Of a DNA stretch of 64,000 nucleotides, positions 27,622 through 35,858 are shown piece by piece. The first letter of the stretch is position 1. Every line of letters starts with the position of its first letter. Origin of the DNA: Polyangiaceae bacterium. GTDB lineage: Bacteria > Myxococcota_A > Polyangia > Polyangiales > Polyangiaceae. The translations under genes were made by a program, and so were the position numbers. The notes under the pieces are model-generated. The model saw only the letters and a program-made list of their open reading frames with translations. It made no database searches and was not told the origin of the DNA. The stretch spans positions 1,736,001 through 1,800,000 of the forward strand of contig JADJRH010000001.1 of the NCBI GenBank assembly GCA_016712345.1, written 5' to 3'.

Positions 27622-28638
27622 TCAGCCGCCCAAGTGTTTTGCGAGGCTGCGCGTTCCCTGTGCGGTCGACGCTTCGTCGAATAGAAAGGGCAAGAGTGCC
27701 ATGGGTAGATCGATTGTGCGTTTCAATCGATCCAAGCTTTCTACTTGAACGCGCTCACGAACGGCACGGCGGGCACCGGCCACAAGCGCACCCAACGGTT
27801 GCCCGGCACTTGTGCTCGGTGCATCCACCTCCAAGAGCTTTGGATCGCGCATTAGTTCTGTGCGTTCGGCGTCGGTAAAAAGCTGCGGCAGCACACCGTT
27901 GACGATGGTTTGAAGCACCGGCAAATGCAGCTCATTTCGAATGGCGTTCACCAGCTCAATGGTTTCTGTTGCGGGCATTTCTTCGGGCAAAGTCACCACC
28001 ACAACGCCGCTCAGTTTTGGATCTCGAAACATCGCCCACGCTGCATCGGCGTCGCGCCTGAGTACACCCGGCGGAACCACGTCGAGGATCACTTTGGGTA
28101 CACGCAACATGTCGAGACCGTGGCCGGTGGCCGGCGCATCAAACAGGATCACGTCATACAAATCGTGTCCGTCGCGATCTTTTTCAGTGGTGTGAAACCA
28201 GGCTTTTCCAAGCATCGACCACTCATACAAGCCGGGCACCGCGCGAAAAAAAGCGCTCACGTATTTGTTGTCGAAGACGAGCTTCGCCACCGTGTTGCTT
28301 TTGATCACCATCGCGCCGTACTCCTCGAGCGCGCGCTCGGGAAGAATGTTCACCGCGTGTACACGCGGCGCGGCTTCTACGATGTCGTGGCCGATGGGCC
28401 GAGTTCCGAGAATGGCCGAAAGGCGCTCTTTTGCGTTGCACATGGCAACGAGTACACGTTTCCCTCGGGCTGCGAGGGCCAGAGCGAGCGCCCCGCAAAT
28501 GGTGGTTTTGCCAACGCCACCTTTCCCTGTCACGAATAGAAAACGCCGCGATCCAAGCTCTTCCGCGACGCTCTTCAGGTGACCGCGATGAGATTTGGGG
28601 GCGTCCTTCGAGTGCGAACGCGGGGCAGAGGGCGTCAT
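27622..28638 (-). CDS. ArsA/Get3-like ATPase
   Basis: A 338-residue soluble P-loop ATPase. The deviant Walker A GKGGVGKTT lies at 38-46, the switch region VILFDAPATGHGLDML is conserved, and the rest follows the ArsA/Get3 family. In bacteria such proteins are often uncharacterised; roles in metal resistance or in targeting of tail-anchored proteins are known for relatives. There is a single ATPase domain, so it would act as a dimer. No arsenic gene is adjacent. It lies 30 bp from the TonB-dependent receptor start on the same strand. Confidence 0.8.
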   Translation of the reverse strand: MTPSAPRSHSKDAPKSHRGHLKSVAEELGSRRFLFVTGKGGVGKTTICGALALALAARGKRVLVAMCNAKERLSAILGTRPIGHDIVEAAPRVHAVNILPERALEEYGAMVIKSNTVAKLVFDNKYVSAFFRAVPGLYEWSMLGKAWFHTTEKDRDGHDLYDVILFDAPATGHGLDMLRVPKVILDVVPPGVLRRDADAAWAMFRDPKLSGVVVVTLPEEMPATETIELVNAIRNELHLPVLQTIVNGVLPQLFTDAERTELMRDPKLLEVDAPSTSAGQPLGALVAGARRAVRERVQVESLDRLKRTIDLPMALLPFLFDEASTAQGTRSLAKHLGG

Positions 28639-28794
28639 GCGCTGGCCGGAGCAATAGGCGACGTGCGTCGCAAAGGCAACCGCACGCGATAAACTCGGCC
28701 TCTCTCGCGGCCGATCAAGCTTGATGCTTGCGCGAAACGAAAATCTTTGGCAATGCTCTCGGCCCTTTCAAAAGCTGAGGAGACTGCCGGCACT

Positions 28795-28971
28795 ATGGGC
28801 AAGCTTGATCGTCGTCACTCGTTGAAAATGAACCGTCGCAAGGCGCAGGCGAAAATGAAGGCGCGCATTAAGAAACATCGCGCGGAGAAAAAAGCGGGCG
28901 CCCCCGCCGCACCGGTCGCAAAGAAAACGCGCACCGCCAAAGCAGCACCGGCCGCAGAATCCGCAGGCTGA
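28795..28971 (+). CDS. Small basic Lys/Ala-rich protein
   Basis: A 58-residue protein starting MGKLDRRHSLKMNRRKAQAK. It is highly basic and helical, with an Ala/Pro/Lys-rich tail like eukaryotic H1-type tails. It could bind nucleic acid, but that is inferred from charge only. A GAGGAG sequence lies about 14 bases upstream. A TTG at 28747 would add 16 residues. The gene is followed at once by a perfect hairpin at 28977. Confidence 0.55.
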   Translation: MGKLDRRHSLKMNRRKAQAKMKARIKKHRAEKKAGAPAAPVAKKTRTAKAAPAAESAG

Positions 28972-28976
28972 AATAA

Positions 28977-29008
28977 ATTGTGTACACATCAATCGATGTG
29001 TACACAAT
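28977..29008. terminator. Perfect 14-bp hairpin containing two GTGTACAC words
   Basis: Arms ATTGTGTACACATC and GATGTGTACACAAT flank the loop AATC. The two genes beside it converge, which suggests a bidirectional terminator, though there is no long T tract. Each arm contains the octamer that is over-represented in the window. Confidence 0.5.
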
Positions 29009-29039
29009 CGTCACCGTCCGCGACGCGACTTTATCGGAC

Positions 29040-29513
29040 CTAACCCTTGTTGGCGGCGTCGCCCGTTGCCGCTTTTGAAGGCGTTTTCGGCTCTTCTTTT
29101 TTGGGCAACATGTCAAAAAGAGCTTTGTCTCCCGAACGATAAAGCTCGTTCACCATGTGGTAGCTGCCGCCTTCGTGACGCCAGCGCTGAGAGATCTGCG
29201 TTGTGTGCAACATCGCGCCGTCTTCGTGCAACCACGACACGCTCAAGATCGCCTCAGCCTCGTCCTGCGTCCGAACGAAGATTCCAAGAAGCTCCATATC
29301 CACAACGCGCGTCTTGTCGTTCCACAACATGTGCCGCGTGAGAAACTCGTCGCGCGCGCTCGATGCAACATAGTCCGCGGCAATGTCGGTGCGCCCAAAG
29401 CGCAATGCATTGGCCACGTCGTGCGCCGATTGTTGAAGCCGTTCCATCGGCGTCACGGGCGGGATGCAACCGACAAGACTGAGGACGATGGCAAGAACAA
29501 CGGCTGCGCGCAT
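29040..29513 (-). CDS. Small lipoprotein of unknown function
   Basis: From ATG 29513 the signal peptide MRAAVVLAIVLSLVGC ends in a clear lipobox. The mature part is about 140 residues, with ERLQQSAHDVANALRFGR, then a beta-rich domain with VSWLHEDGAMLHTTQISQRW that resembles the NTF2-like/lumazine-binding pattern seen in exported proteins. No active-site motif is evident. It lies alone between convergent and tandem neighbours. Confidence 0.65.
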   Translation of the reverse strand: MRAAVVLAIVLSLVGCIPPVTPMERLQQSAHDVANALRFGRTDIAADYVASSARDEFLTRHMLWNDKTRVVDMELLGIFVRTQDEAEAILSVSWLHEDGAMLHTTQISQRWRHEGGSYHMVNELYRSGDKALFDMLPKKEEPKTPSKAATGDAANKG

Positions 29514-29658
29514 GAGAGCGGCCGTACCGGCCTTTTGGCCCTTGGGAAAAGTTTTTTGCAAAAAGTTGGGGCAACAGTTTCAGCAAGCGACTGCGCAAGA
29601 CAGCCATAAACGATGACGCCGCGCGTGCCGACATTCGCACTACTCAAAAACGTGATCG

Positions 29659-30441
29659 TCAGCCGCGGCGCTTTTTTCTGCGCAGGTTGACCAAGCCGGT
29701 TAAACCGGCAAGCGCGATGAGGCCACCCGCAAGTGCACCATTGGACATTCCTGCTCCCAACTCACACCCGCAGGCGCCTTTTTGCACCTCGGGTGGTGGA
29801 TTGGGACTGCCTTTTGGATCGGCCGTGGACGCCGCTGTAGCCACCGCGGTAGACGTGGGTAGAACGCTCGGTGCCGCGGTTGTGGCCGGCGGCGGCGAAC
29901 CCGTTGGAGCCGTTGCCGCAACCATGTTCGACGGAACCCCCGGAACGCCCGTGCCATCTACCCGATCGCCCTTTTTGTTATAAAAGGACATACCCGTTAG
30001 AACGGCAGTACAATTCTCTCCCGAAAACGTTACCTTGTAATGCCACCGCACTTCATCGGCGGCGGACTTATCTGGAATAACCCTGATCCCGTCAAACGGT
30101 TCATGACAGGGCTTGGCACTCGCAATCATTGGTTGGAGAGCCTTAGAATCTCGGTCTTTTCGAAGTTCTTCTACCTTTGGGTTTACAGCGGAGGTGGGCA
30201 ACGCCATGATGCGCATGGGCCCACCCATAGGATGCCATTCTACCTCGGCTACGCGACGCGACTCTACCATGTCCAGCCCACGAAATGTGTGCGCCAGAAT
30301 TAAAGCTTGACCCGCAGGCACATCGGCTTCAACCGAAATGGTCAGCTTTACCGGTTTATACCCGTCGGCGATAATGTCGGCGTGGGCCTCGCCCGAAATC
30401 AACAGCGCACCGGCAAACGCAAACGAAAGATATGGTCTCAT
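29659..30441 (-). CDS. Exported protein with MYXO-CTERM-type anchor
   Basis: ATG 30441 gives a signal peptide (MRPYLSFAFAGALLISG, then EAHAD). A mixed beta domain follows, then a Thr/Pro/Ala-rich linker and a C-terminus with GACGCE, a hydrophobic helix and RRKKRRG. This Cys-x-Cys plus helix plus basic cluster matches the MYXO-CTERM sorting signal, which anchors proteins at the myxobacterial surface. A GGAAAGAG ribosome site precedes the start. The function of the N-terminal domain is not recognised. Confidence 0.75.
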   Translation of the reverse strand: MRPYLSFAFAGALLISGEAHADIIADGYKPVKLTISVEADVPAGQALILAHTFRGLDMVESRRVAEVEWHPMGGPMRIMALPTSAVNPKVEELRKDRDSKALQPMIASAKPCHEPFDGIRVIPDKSAADEVRWHYKVTFSGENCTAVLTGMSFYNKKGDRVDGTGVPGVPSNMVAATAPTGSPPPATTAAPSVLPTSTAVATAASTADPKGSPNPPPEVQKGACGCELGAGMSNGALAGGLIALAGLTGLVNLRRKKRRG

Positions 30442-30637
30442 TGGCTGTTCTCTTTCCAAAGACTCTCGACCTACCCGCCGAATCTCCACTCAACACGGCT
30501 TACAATTACCACACGCGGGCAAAACTGATCATTGTTTTTTTTGACCCATCCACGCGGCGCGCGGCTGGTTCCGCACGAAAAGGTCCACCGGGGCCAAACT
30601 TCTGAAAAGTGGAAACCGGCGGCCGCGGTGCTCGGAC

Positions 30638-31171
30638 CTAAAATTGGCCGTTGACGGTGACCATTCCACCGCCGGGGATCGGGGCGAAACTGGGTAGAAT
30701 CGGGGGCAGGCGAGCCATATCAGATTCGGTGGAAGTGCCTTGAGAATGGGCTTTGAGCGTGAGGCCGAGCGCGGTGGCTCCGATGGCAAGGTTGGATCCA
30801 CCGAGAATAACCTGAAGGGTACCCCAACCTGCGTTTGAACCGCTGTTGAGCATGTCAATGGCGGTGGTTGTCCAGACTGCGCCGACGGTAAGGTTGTACG
30901 CGGCGCCGAGGTAACCCACAGCGAGCCATCCAGTACCGGCTGGTTTGCTTTTGGCAACTGTATAGCCGCTTCCTATGATGGAGACGATTCCGAGGGCGGC
31001 GGCATCTGCGGGTTGAATTAATACCACAAAGGCGGGAATGGGTTGACCGCAGTCGTCAAACCCGCCGCACATCACGTCGGCTTGGGCGGAGGTTGGGAAC
31101 AATTGGACTGCCGCACTGAGGGCGATTGCGAGCGCAGCTATAGAGCGGCGCCGAAAGCGAGGGAAGATCAT
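30638..31171 (-). CDS. Exported hydrophobic protein of unknown function
   Basis: The start MIFPRFRRRSIAALAIALS begins a signal peptide ending near TSAQAD. The mature part has two or three hydrophobic stretches (ALGIVSIIGSGYTVA and TLQVILGGSNLAIGATALG) and two Cys in CGGFDDCG. Ends in a Pro/Gly-rich tail. It may be a small envelope protein. No family was recognised. Confidence 0.5.
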   Translation of the reverse strand: MIFPRFRRRSIAALAIALSAAVQLFPTSAQADVMCGGFDDCGQPIPAFVVLIQPADAAALGIVSIIGSGYTVAKSKPAGTGWLAVGYLGAAYNLTVGAVWTTTAIDMLNSGSNAGWGTLQVILGGSNLAIGATALGLTLKAHSQGTSTESDMARLPPILPSFAPIPGGGMVTVNGQF

Positions 31172-31407
31172 GGCGTGCACCAATGCGCGTGGCATGCCAG
31201 TTAAAGAGCGCTGTGGTCAGCGAGAAATTGTCGACGCCAGATCCGGCGTTCACAAGAAGATCGCGACAGCCATGTCAGGCGGGTGATGCGCGGGGTGGTG
31301 CATGGGTAGGTTGATCACACGGGCGGGAGAGCCTCTTTTCAGGTCTTTGTGTGACCATTATTTGTCTAACTCTTGTCTAATCTCAAATGCTCCCTAAGAT
31401 GGGCTTC

Positions 31408-32364
31408 ATGAAACCGAAGTTCTTGCTCGGATCGCTCGCATTTTCACTCATTTCCGCGGCCGTTCCCGCTTTCGCTCAAGACGAAGCCAAGGCGCCGGCC
31501 GCTTCCACCGCGGCCCCAGCCGCAGCCTCATCGTCGGCAAGTCCGGCAGCCGCTCCGGCTCCGTCCACGGCAGCACCTTCCAAAGCGCCTGCCGAGTCAA
31601 CAGCGGTCGACCCGTGGTATCGCTTTCGACCCAATATTGAGTTGGGGTTTTTGGCGGTATTGTCCAATCGAATTCAATTCGGTCGGCAGGGGACGTACTT
31701 TGACTATCAGCGTTACGGTGGGCAGGACAATCTGACCTTTGTTGCCCGGTTGAGTGTGGATGTGGAGCTGGCAAAGCAGCACAATTTGATTTTTTTATAC
31801 CAGCCTCTTGAGTTGAACACGCGGGCCCAGCTGGCGGAGGAGTTGATTGTCGACGAGGCGCGATTTGCGCCCGGAACGCCGATGACGTTTAAGTATGGTT
31901 TCCCGTTTTACAGATTCAGTTACATGTATGACTTTTTTCAGGATGATGGGAGGGAGCTTTCTATCGGTTTGTCGGCGCAAATTCGCAACGCGACAATTGA
32001 GTTTGCAACCGCCGATGGGGAGGTGTTGAAGTCGTACAGGGATATTGGTTTTGTACCGCTGCTCAAGTCGAGAGGGCGGTACACATTCAAGAATGGGTTG
32101 TTTATCGGGCACGAGATCGACGGTATTTATGCGCCAATCCGCGGAGTGAATGGCAGTGACAACGAGGTGACGGGAGCGCTGGTGGATGCCAGTTTGCGGG
32201 TGGGGTTGAAACTGCCATTGAAGAGCGAGGCGTTTTTGAATATTCGGTATTTGGCGGGCGGCGCAACGGGGCAAAGCGATCCTGAAGACTTTTCAGACGG
32301 GCGGACGAAAAACTGGCTTCAGTTTATGACTGTGTCTCTTGGGGGAACGATTTCGTCGTTTTGA
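31408..32364 (+). CDS. Putative outer-membrane beta-barrel protein
   Basis: From ATG 31408 a clean signal peptide (MKPKFLLGSLAFSLISA) is followed by an Ala/Pro/Ser linker of about 45 residues. The rest shows amphipathic strands such as PNIELGFLAVLSNRIQFG and FLNIRYLAGGATG, and the protein ends in aromatic Phe, as in many barrels. The strand number and solute are unknown. It stands alone, with repeat-rich DNA downstream. Confidence 0.65.
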   Translation: MKPKFLLGSLAFSLISAAVPAFAQDEAKAPAASTAAPAAASSSASPAAAPAPSTAAPSKAPAESTAVDPWYRFRPNIELGFLAVLSNRIQFGRQGTYFDYQRYGGQDNLTFVARLSVDVELAKQHNLIFLYQPLELNTRAQLAEELIVDEARFAPGTPMTFKYGFPFYRFSYMYDFFQDDGRELSIGLSAQIRNATIEFATADGEVLKSYRDIGFVPLLKSRGRYTFKNGLFIGHEIDGIYAPIRGVNGSDNEVTGALVDASLRVGLKLPLKSEAFLNIRYLAGGATGQSDPEDFSDGRTKNWLQFMTVSLGGTISSF

Positions 32365-32442
32365 GTCCCCAGAGCGATCGCTGGAATGTTGTGCCAAGAC
32401 CTGGAGCGTTTGGGTGACTGCAACGTCGTAGTCAACACGGAC

Positions 32443-32607
32443 TCACAGAGGACACGGAGGAACACGGAGTTTTTTTGTTTCTTTCGCTGCAATGGACATC
32501 CATAACGAGACTCCGAACCTGACAAGTTTTTTTGTCTGGCTGATGCGAGCCCATTGCAGCCCAAAATACAAAAAACTCCGCGGAACTCCGTGATCTCCGT
32601 GCCTCCT
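32443..32607. repeat. Long imperfect inverted repeat (MITE-like or RNA hairpin)
   Basis: The left arm has CACAGAGGACACGGAGGAAC, ACGGAG and a seven-T run; the right arm has CAAAAAACTCCG, GGAACTCCGTG and TCTCCGTGCC as their complement. Nested inside are CTGCAATGG (32487-32495) and CCATTGCAG (32551-32559), and near the centre GACAAGTTTTTTTGTC. The whole 165 bp can fold into one extended hairpin. No transposase reads from it. Confidence 0.6.
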
Positions 32608-32644
32608 AGGTAACTTCCCTTTAGCGGAACGTTCTGCAAGGCAC

Positions 32645-32790
32645 GGATCCAGTCTTGTCGAGACGTTTGGGACACCCTTGCCCGTCGCCAAGCGGAAAAG
32701 CGAACAGCGTGGCGCGTCGGGTTCTCCAGATGGAGTTCTGTGGCGAGCGCAGCCACGACGAAAACGAGAGACCGGCGAGACCGGTGGATG
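32645..32790 (+). repeat. Dispersed repeat, long copy B
   Basis: This stretch aligns over its whole length with 55745-55895. Shared blocks include TTGTCGAGACG, GCCCGTCGCC, GGAAAAGCGAA, TGGAGTTCTGTGGC and AGCCACGACGAAAACGAGAG. The first 48 bp also match 25197-25244. On the minus strand both long copies read through ATELH...RFS...RR...TSRQD, so it may be a decayed coding unit or a conserved non-coding element. Confidence 0.65.
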
Positions 32791-33197
32791 GCGACGTGAT
32801 GGACATCTCAAGTCGCCGGACCTCCCAGAACGGGCTCTTTTCTGCTGCATCGACAACTCAACCGCAACGAGTTACTCGCCGTTCGAATGAGGCGCATGCG
32901 CCGCTGGGGAACTCCGTGTTGAATACGACGTGTCAGGTAAGTGGGCATTTCAGGTCGTTGCGACGTGGATGAAGTTACCCTCTGTTGAACGGGAACGCCC
33001 AGTGGGTAGGTACGTTGCCGGTGCGGTATGGTCCCAAACCAGGGCGATAGCAACTTCTTATAGTGGCATTGGCACGACGCGTGAAGCGTACCGCACCGAA
33101 CCTGCGGATCTCTGGGATGTTGTACCCCGCACGCCGGTGGGCGGCGCACCACTTGCGGGAATTGCCGCACGCGTTGCCGTCGCGAAGGGATGTGGCC

Positions 33198-35153
33198 ATG
33201 CGCGTTTTGCTGGTGGGTGCGGAGCTGGAAGAAAACCTGGCGCTTCGGTATTTGGCAGCTGCGCTTGAACCCAAAGGCCACAAGGTGGATCTGTCAGGGT
33301 TTGCGAGCGCCACCGACACGCGCGATGTGGTAGAAAAAGTGCGGACCTATAAACCCGACTTGATAGGGATGTCGATGACATTCCAATTCAGGGCGGAAGA
33401 GTTTGGTGCGTTGGCAGGAGCCTTGCGGGAGAGCGGTTTTGCCGGTCATATTACCGCGGGTGGCCATTTTCCAACGTTTGCGCATGATGAGGTGTTGGCA
33501 GCATTTCCGGCCATTGACTCGATTGTGCGACACGAAGGCGAACAAACGCTGCCGGAGTTGTGTGAAGCAGTGGAAGCAGGGGGTGGAGAACACCGCTTTT
33601 CTACCATTTTGGGGTTGGTATACCGTCGACGGGGTGGAATGATTGGACACAACGCCGCGCGGCCGTTGATTGAGAACTTGGATGGGCTGCCTTTTCCAAA
33701 ACGGGTAGGTTCACCGCAGTTGCATTTGGGTGTACCCACAGCGTTTATGGTGGGGAGTCGGGGGTGTTACGGGCATTGCACGTTTTGTTGCATTCACGCC
33801 TATTTAAAATCTGCGGGCGGGCCCAAGTACAGAATGCGAAGCGCTGCCAACATCGCCGAAGAGATGAGCGAGTTATACCATTGGCGGGGAATTCGAATGT
33901 TCGTGTTTCATGACGACGACTTTTTTACCCGCGATGCGGTGCACGACTTGGCACGGGTAACTTCGTTACGGGATGAGTTGAAGAAGCGCGGCGTGAAGGG
34001 GATTGCGCTGGTGGTAAAGGCGCGGCCGGACGATGTGGACGGGCGGGTATTTCAGGTATTGGAAGAGATTGGGCTTCTGCGAGTATACCTGGGGATTGAG
34101 TCGGGTTCTACCGATGGGTTGAAGGTGTTGGGTCGTGGGGTGGACTTGGAAGAAAACCGGCGAGCGCTCACCTACCTGCGCGAGCGCGACGTGTACACAT
34201 GTTACAACATGCTTGTGTTTGACCCCGAGTCAACCATCAAGGGTTTGCGGCAGAGTTTTGACTTTGTGCGAAAACACGCTGAAGTTCCCATGAATTTTTG
34301 CCGTACTGAGATTTACGTTGGCACACCGCTGATGACCAAGTTGGCGCGCGAGGGTAGGTTGATTGGGGATGTGTTTGGTTGGGATTATGTTATTCGGCAA
34401 CCTGAAGCGGAGCGTGCGTTTCGGATTTTTGCGTCCGCGTTTTTAGACAGGAACTTTAGGTGCGACGGGCTGATGAATTCTACCCTGGGTGTGGGGTATA
34501 ATTTTCATTTGCTCCGGCACTTTTACCCCAAGGCCGCCACACATGAGTTGCGGCGTATGGTGGATGACGTGACGCGCCGGGTGAATTTGGACTGCATGGA
34601 TAAGATGGGGAGGATTTTGGATTTTGCGGAGTCGCCTGCTGCGCGTGAAATTGCGGCAGTGGAAGACTTTTCAGGTCGAATGACAAGGGAGGTAAACGCG
34701 GCAAACCCGGCGTTGGAGGCCGAAGTGGCGGGTGTGACCGATGCGCTTTATAGAGCGGCGTTTGAGCCGAAGCGGGTGAGGTCCGTGGGAAGTCGCGTGC
34801 AGCGATCACTGGCGGTTTCAGCCACCGCCGCCGCCGCGATGTTGGTACCCTTGGCGGGTGCGTTGGAAGGATGTGGGGAGAAGGTTCCACCACCACCGCC
34901 GCCGCCCGACCCGTTGCCGGACCCTGTATTAATACAAGGGTTCGATGCGGGAGTAGAAGACGCGGGGGGCGATGCGAGCCCAGGGGCGACCAGTCTACCC
35001 ACTGGGATGATTCAACCGGTTGATCCGCCTCCCCCGCCGGTCACGACCACGAAAAGTTGGCCTTCAGCCAATCCCACTGATCCGGTGCCGCCGCCGACGT
35101 GGAAAAAGCCGCCTCCCCCGCCGGATCCTCTGCCACGGCCAAAGCAGAAGTAG
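33198..35153 (+). CDS. B12-binding-type radical SAM protein with Pro-rich tail
   Basis: ATG 33198 follows a GAAGGGA ribosome site. Residues 1-125 form a cobalamin-binding-like domain (VLLVGAELEENLALRYLAAA, AGGHFPTF) that lacks the DxHxxG motif. Then comes the radical SAM CxxxCxxC at Cys190, Cys194 and Cys197, and a TIM-barrel half with FHDDDFF and LGIESGSTDGL. This layout is that of HpnR/BchE-like enzymes. From about residue 537 a hydrophobic stretch, then GCGEK (Cys559) and a Pro-rich tail of 90 residues follow, which is odd for a cytoplasmic radical SAM protein. The substrate is unknown; lipid or natural-product methylation or rearrangement is possible. Confidence 0.8.
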   Translation: MRVLLVGAELEENLALRYLAAALEPKGHKVDLSGFASATDTRDVVEKVRTYKPDLIGMSMTFQFRAEEFGALAGALRESGFAGHITAGGHFPTFAHDEVLAAFPAIDSIVRHEGEQTLPELCEAVEAGGGEHRFSTILGLVYRRRGGMIGHNAARPLIENLDGLPFPKRVGSPQLHLGVPTAFMVGSRGCYGHCTFCCIHAYLKSAGGPKYRMRSAANIAEEMSELYHWRGIRMFVFHDDDFFTRDAVHDLARVTSLRDELKKRGVKGIALVVKARPDDVDGRVFQVLEEIGLLRVYLGIESGSTDGLKVLGRGVDLEENRRALTYLRERDVYTCYNMLVFDPESTIKGLRQSFDFVRKHAEVPMNFCRTEIYVGTPLMTKLAREGRLIGDVFGWDYVIRQPEAERAFRIFASAFLDRNFRCDGLMNSTLGVGYNFHLLRHFYPKAATHELRRMVDDVTRRVNLDCMDKMGRILDFAESPAAREIAAVEDFSGRMTREVNAANPALEAEVAGVTDALYRAAFEPKRVRSVGSRVQRSLAVSATAAAAMLVPLAGALEGCGEKVPPPPPPPDPLPDPVLIQGFDAGVEDAGGDASPGATSLPTGMIQPVDPPPPPVTTTKSWPSANPTDPVPPPTWKKPPPPPDPLPRPKQK

Positions 35154-35167
35154 AGTGGAGATGTCGA

Positions 35168-35287
35168 TTTGAAGAGCTGATCAACGTCCCCGAAGAGCTG
35201 AAACCCAGCGTGCTCAAGTACGTGCCGTGTTTTCAGGTGCTGATCGATGATTTGTACCGCGAAACAGACGAAGGGTTGCGCGGCCGC
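35168..35287 (+). pseudogene. Fragment of a second Rpn-type nuclease gene
   Basis: These 120 bp are nearly identical to 36234-36353 of the intact gene, encoding FEELINVPEELKPSVLKY and LIDDLYRETDEGLR. Nothing of the start or the active-site region is found around it. It begins just after the radical SAM stop and is a relic left by rearrangement or recombination between copies. Confidence 0.8.
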
Positions 35288-35685
35288 TGCTTGTCTACCT
35301 ACCCATACCAAATGACAGGCAAGGAGGGGGTGACAGTTCGCAGCGCGGCGGGAAGGCCCAACGACACGCAGCGCCCCCCAAGGCATTGCGGTCGAATGGA
35401 TGCACAATACACACTGCCGCGGCGTGACCTGACACGCGTTCTCGACGAGCCCACCCACTCTATCATCTACCCACAAAAATCTCTTGCAACCCAAAGACCC
35501 TTGTGTCAATGTCAGATCACCAAGGGCGGCTTACCCATCCGTTAACGTTTACCTCCGGTAGCGAACCGGCCGTCACCAACAACTCAGCTCACGAAGCAAG
35601 GCAAATCAACCGCCTGGCAGCGCTCGGTACGCCGAATGTTGTCAGGTTGCTTGCAATCGGCCGGCTTGTTGAAAGCCCGCTTTCT
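35288..35685. other. Non-coding region after the rpn relic
   Basis: About 400 bp between the relic and the hairpin element. Its open frames have no recognisable protein features, and no RNA gene or promoter could be picked out. Confidence 0.4.
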
Positions 35686-35829
35686 GGGTGGCTGGTGTTT
35701 TTCGTGACGAGCAGCTCGGATCACGCGTCCGAGCGAGAACCGGAGCGGAACATACGCTGCGTATTTGAGCACCGGAAGCGCAGCGAGGACGCGTCAGCCG
35801 AGCGCGCAGTAGAAAAACACCAGCCGCCC
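35686..35829. repeat. 144-bp symmetrical hairpin element upstream of rpn
   Basis: GGGTGGCTGGTGTTTTT (35686-35702) pairs with AAAAACACCAGCCGCCC (35813-35829), one mismatch. Inner arms also pair (GCTCGG and ACGCGTCC against GGACGCGT and CCGAGC), and the centre is ATACGCTGCGTAT around 35758. The symmetry of the full element about its centre suggests a MITE-like or regulatory RNA hairpin. It ends 30 bp before the rpn start. Confidence 0.65.
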
Positions 35830-35858
35830 TGTGGAGGTATGTCCATCAGCCTCGGGAT

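Larger units (their letters stand above)
32365..33197. other. Repeat-rich intergenic region
   Basis: An 830-bp stretch without a convincing gene. It holds the long inverted repeat at 32443-32607, the dispersed repeat copy B at 32645-32790, and a perfect palindrome GGCGCATGCGCC near 32890. A radical SAM gene follows. Confidence 0.6.
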
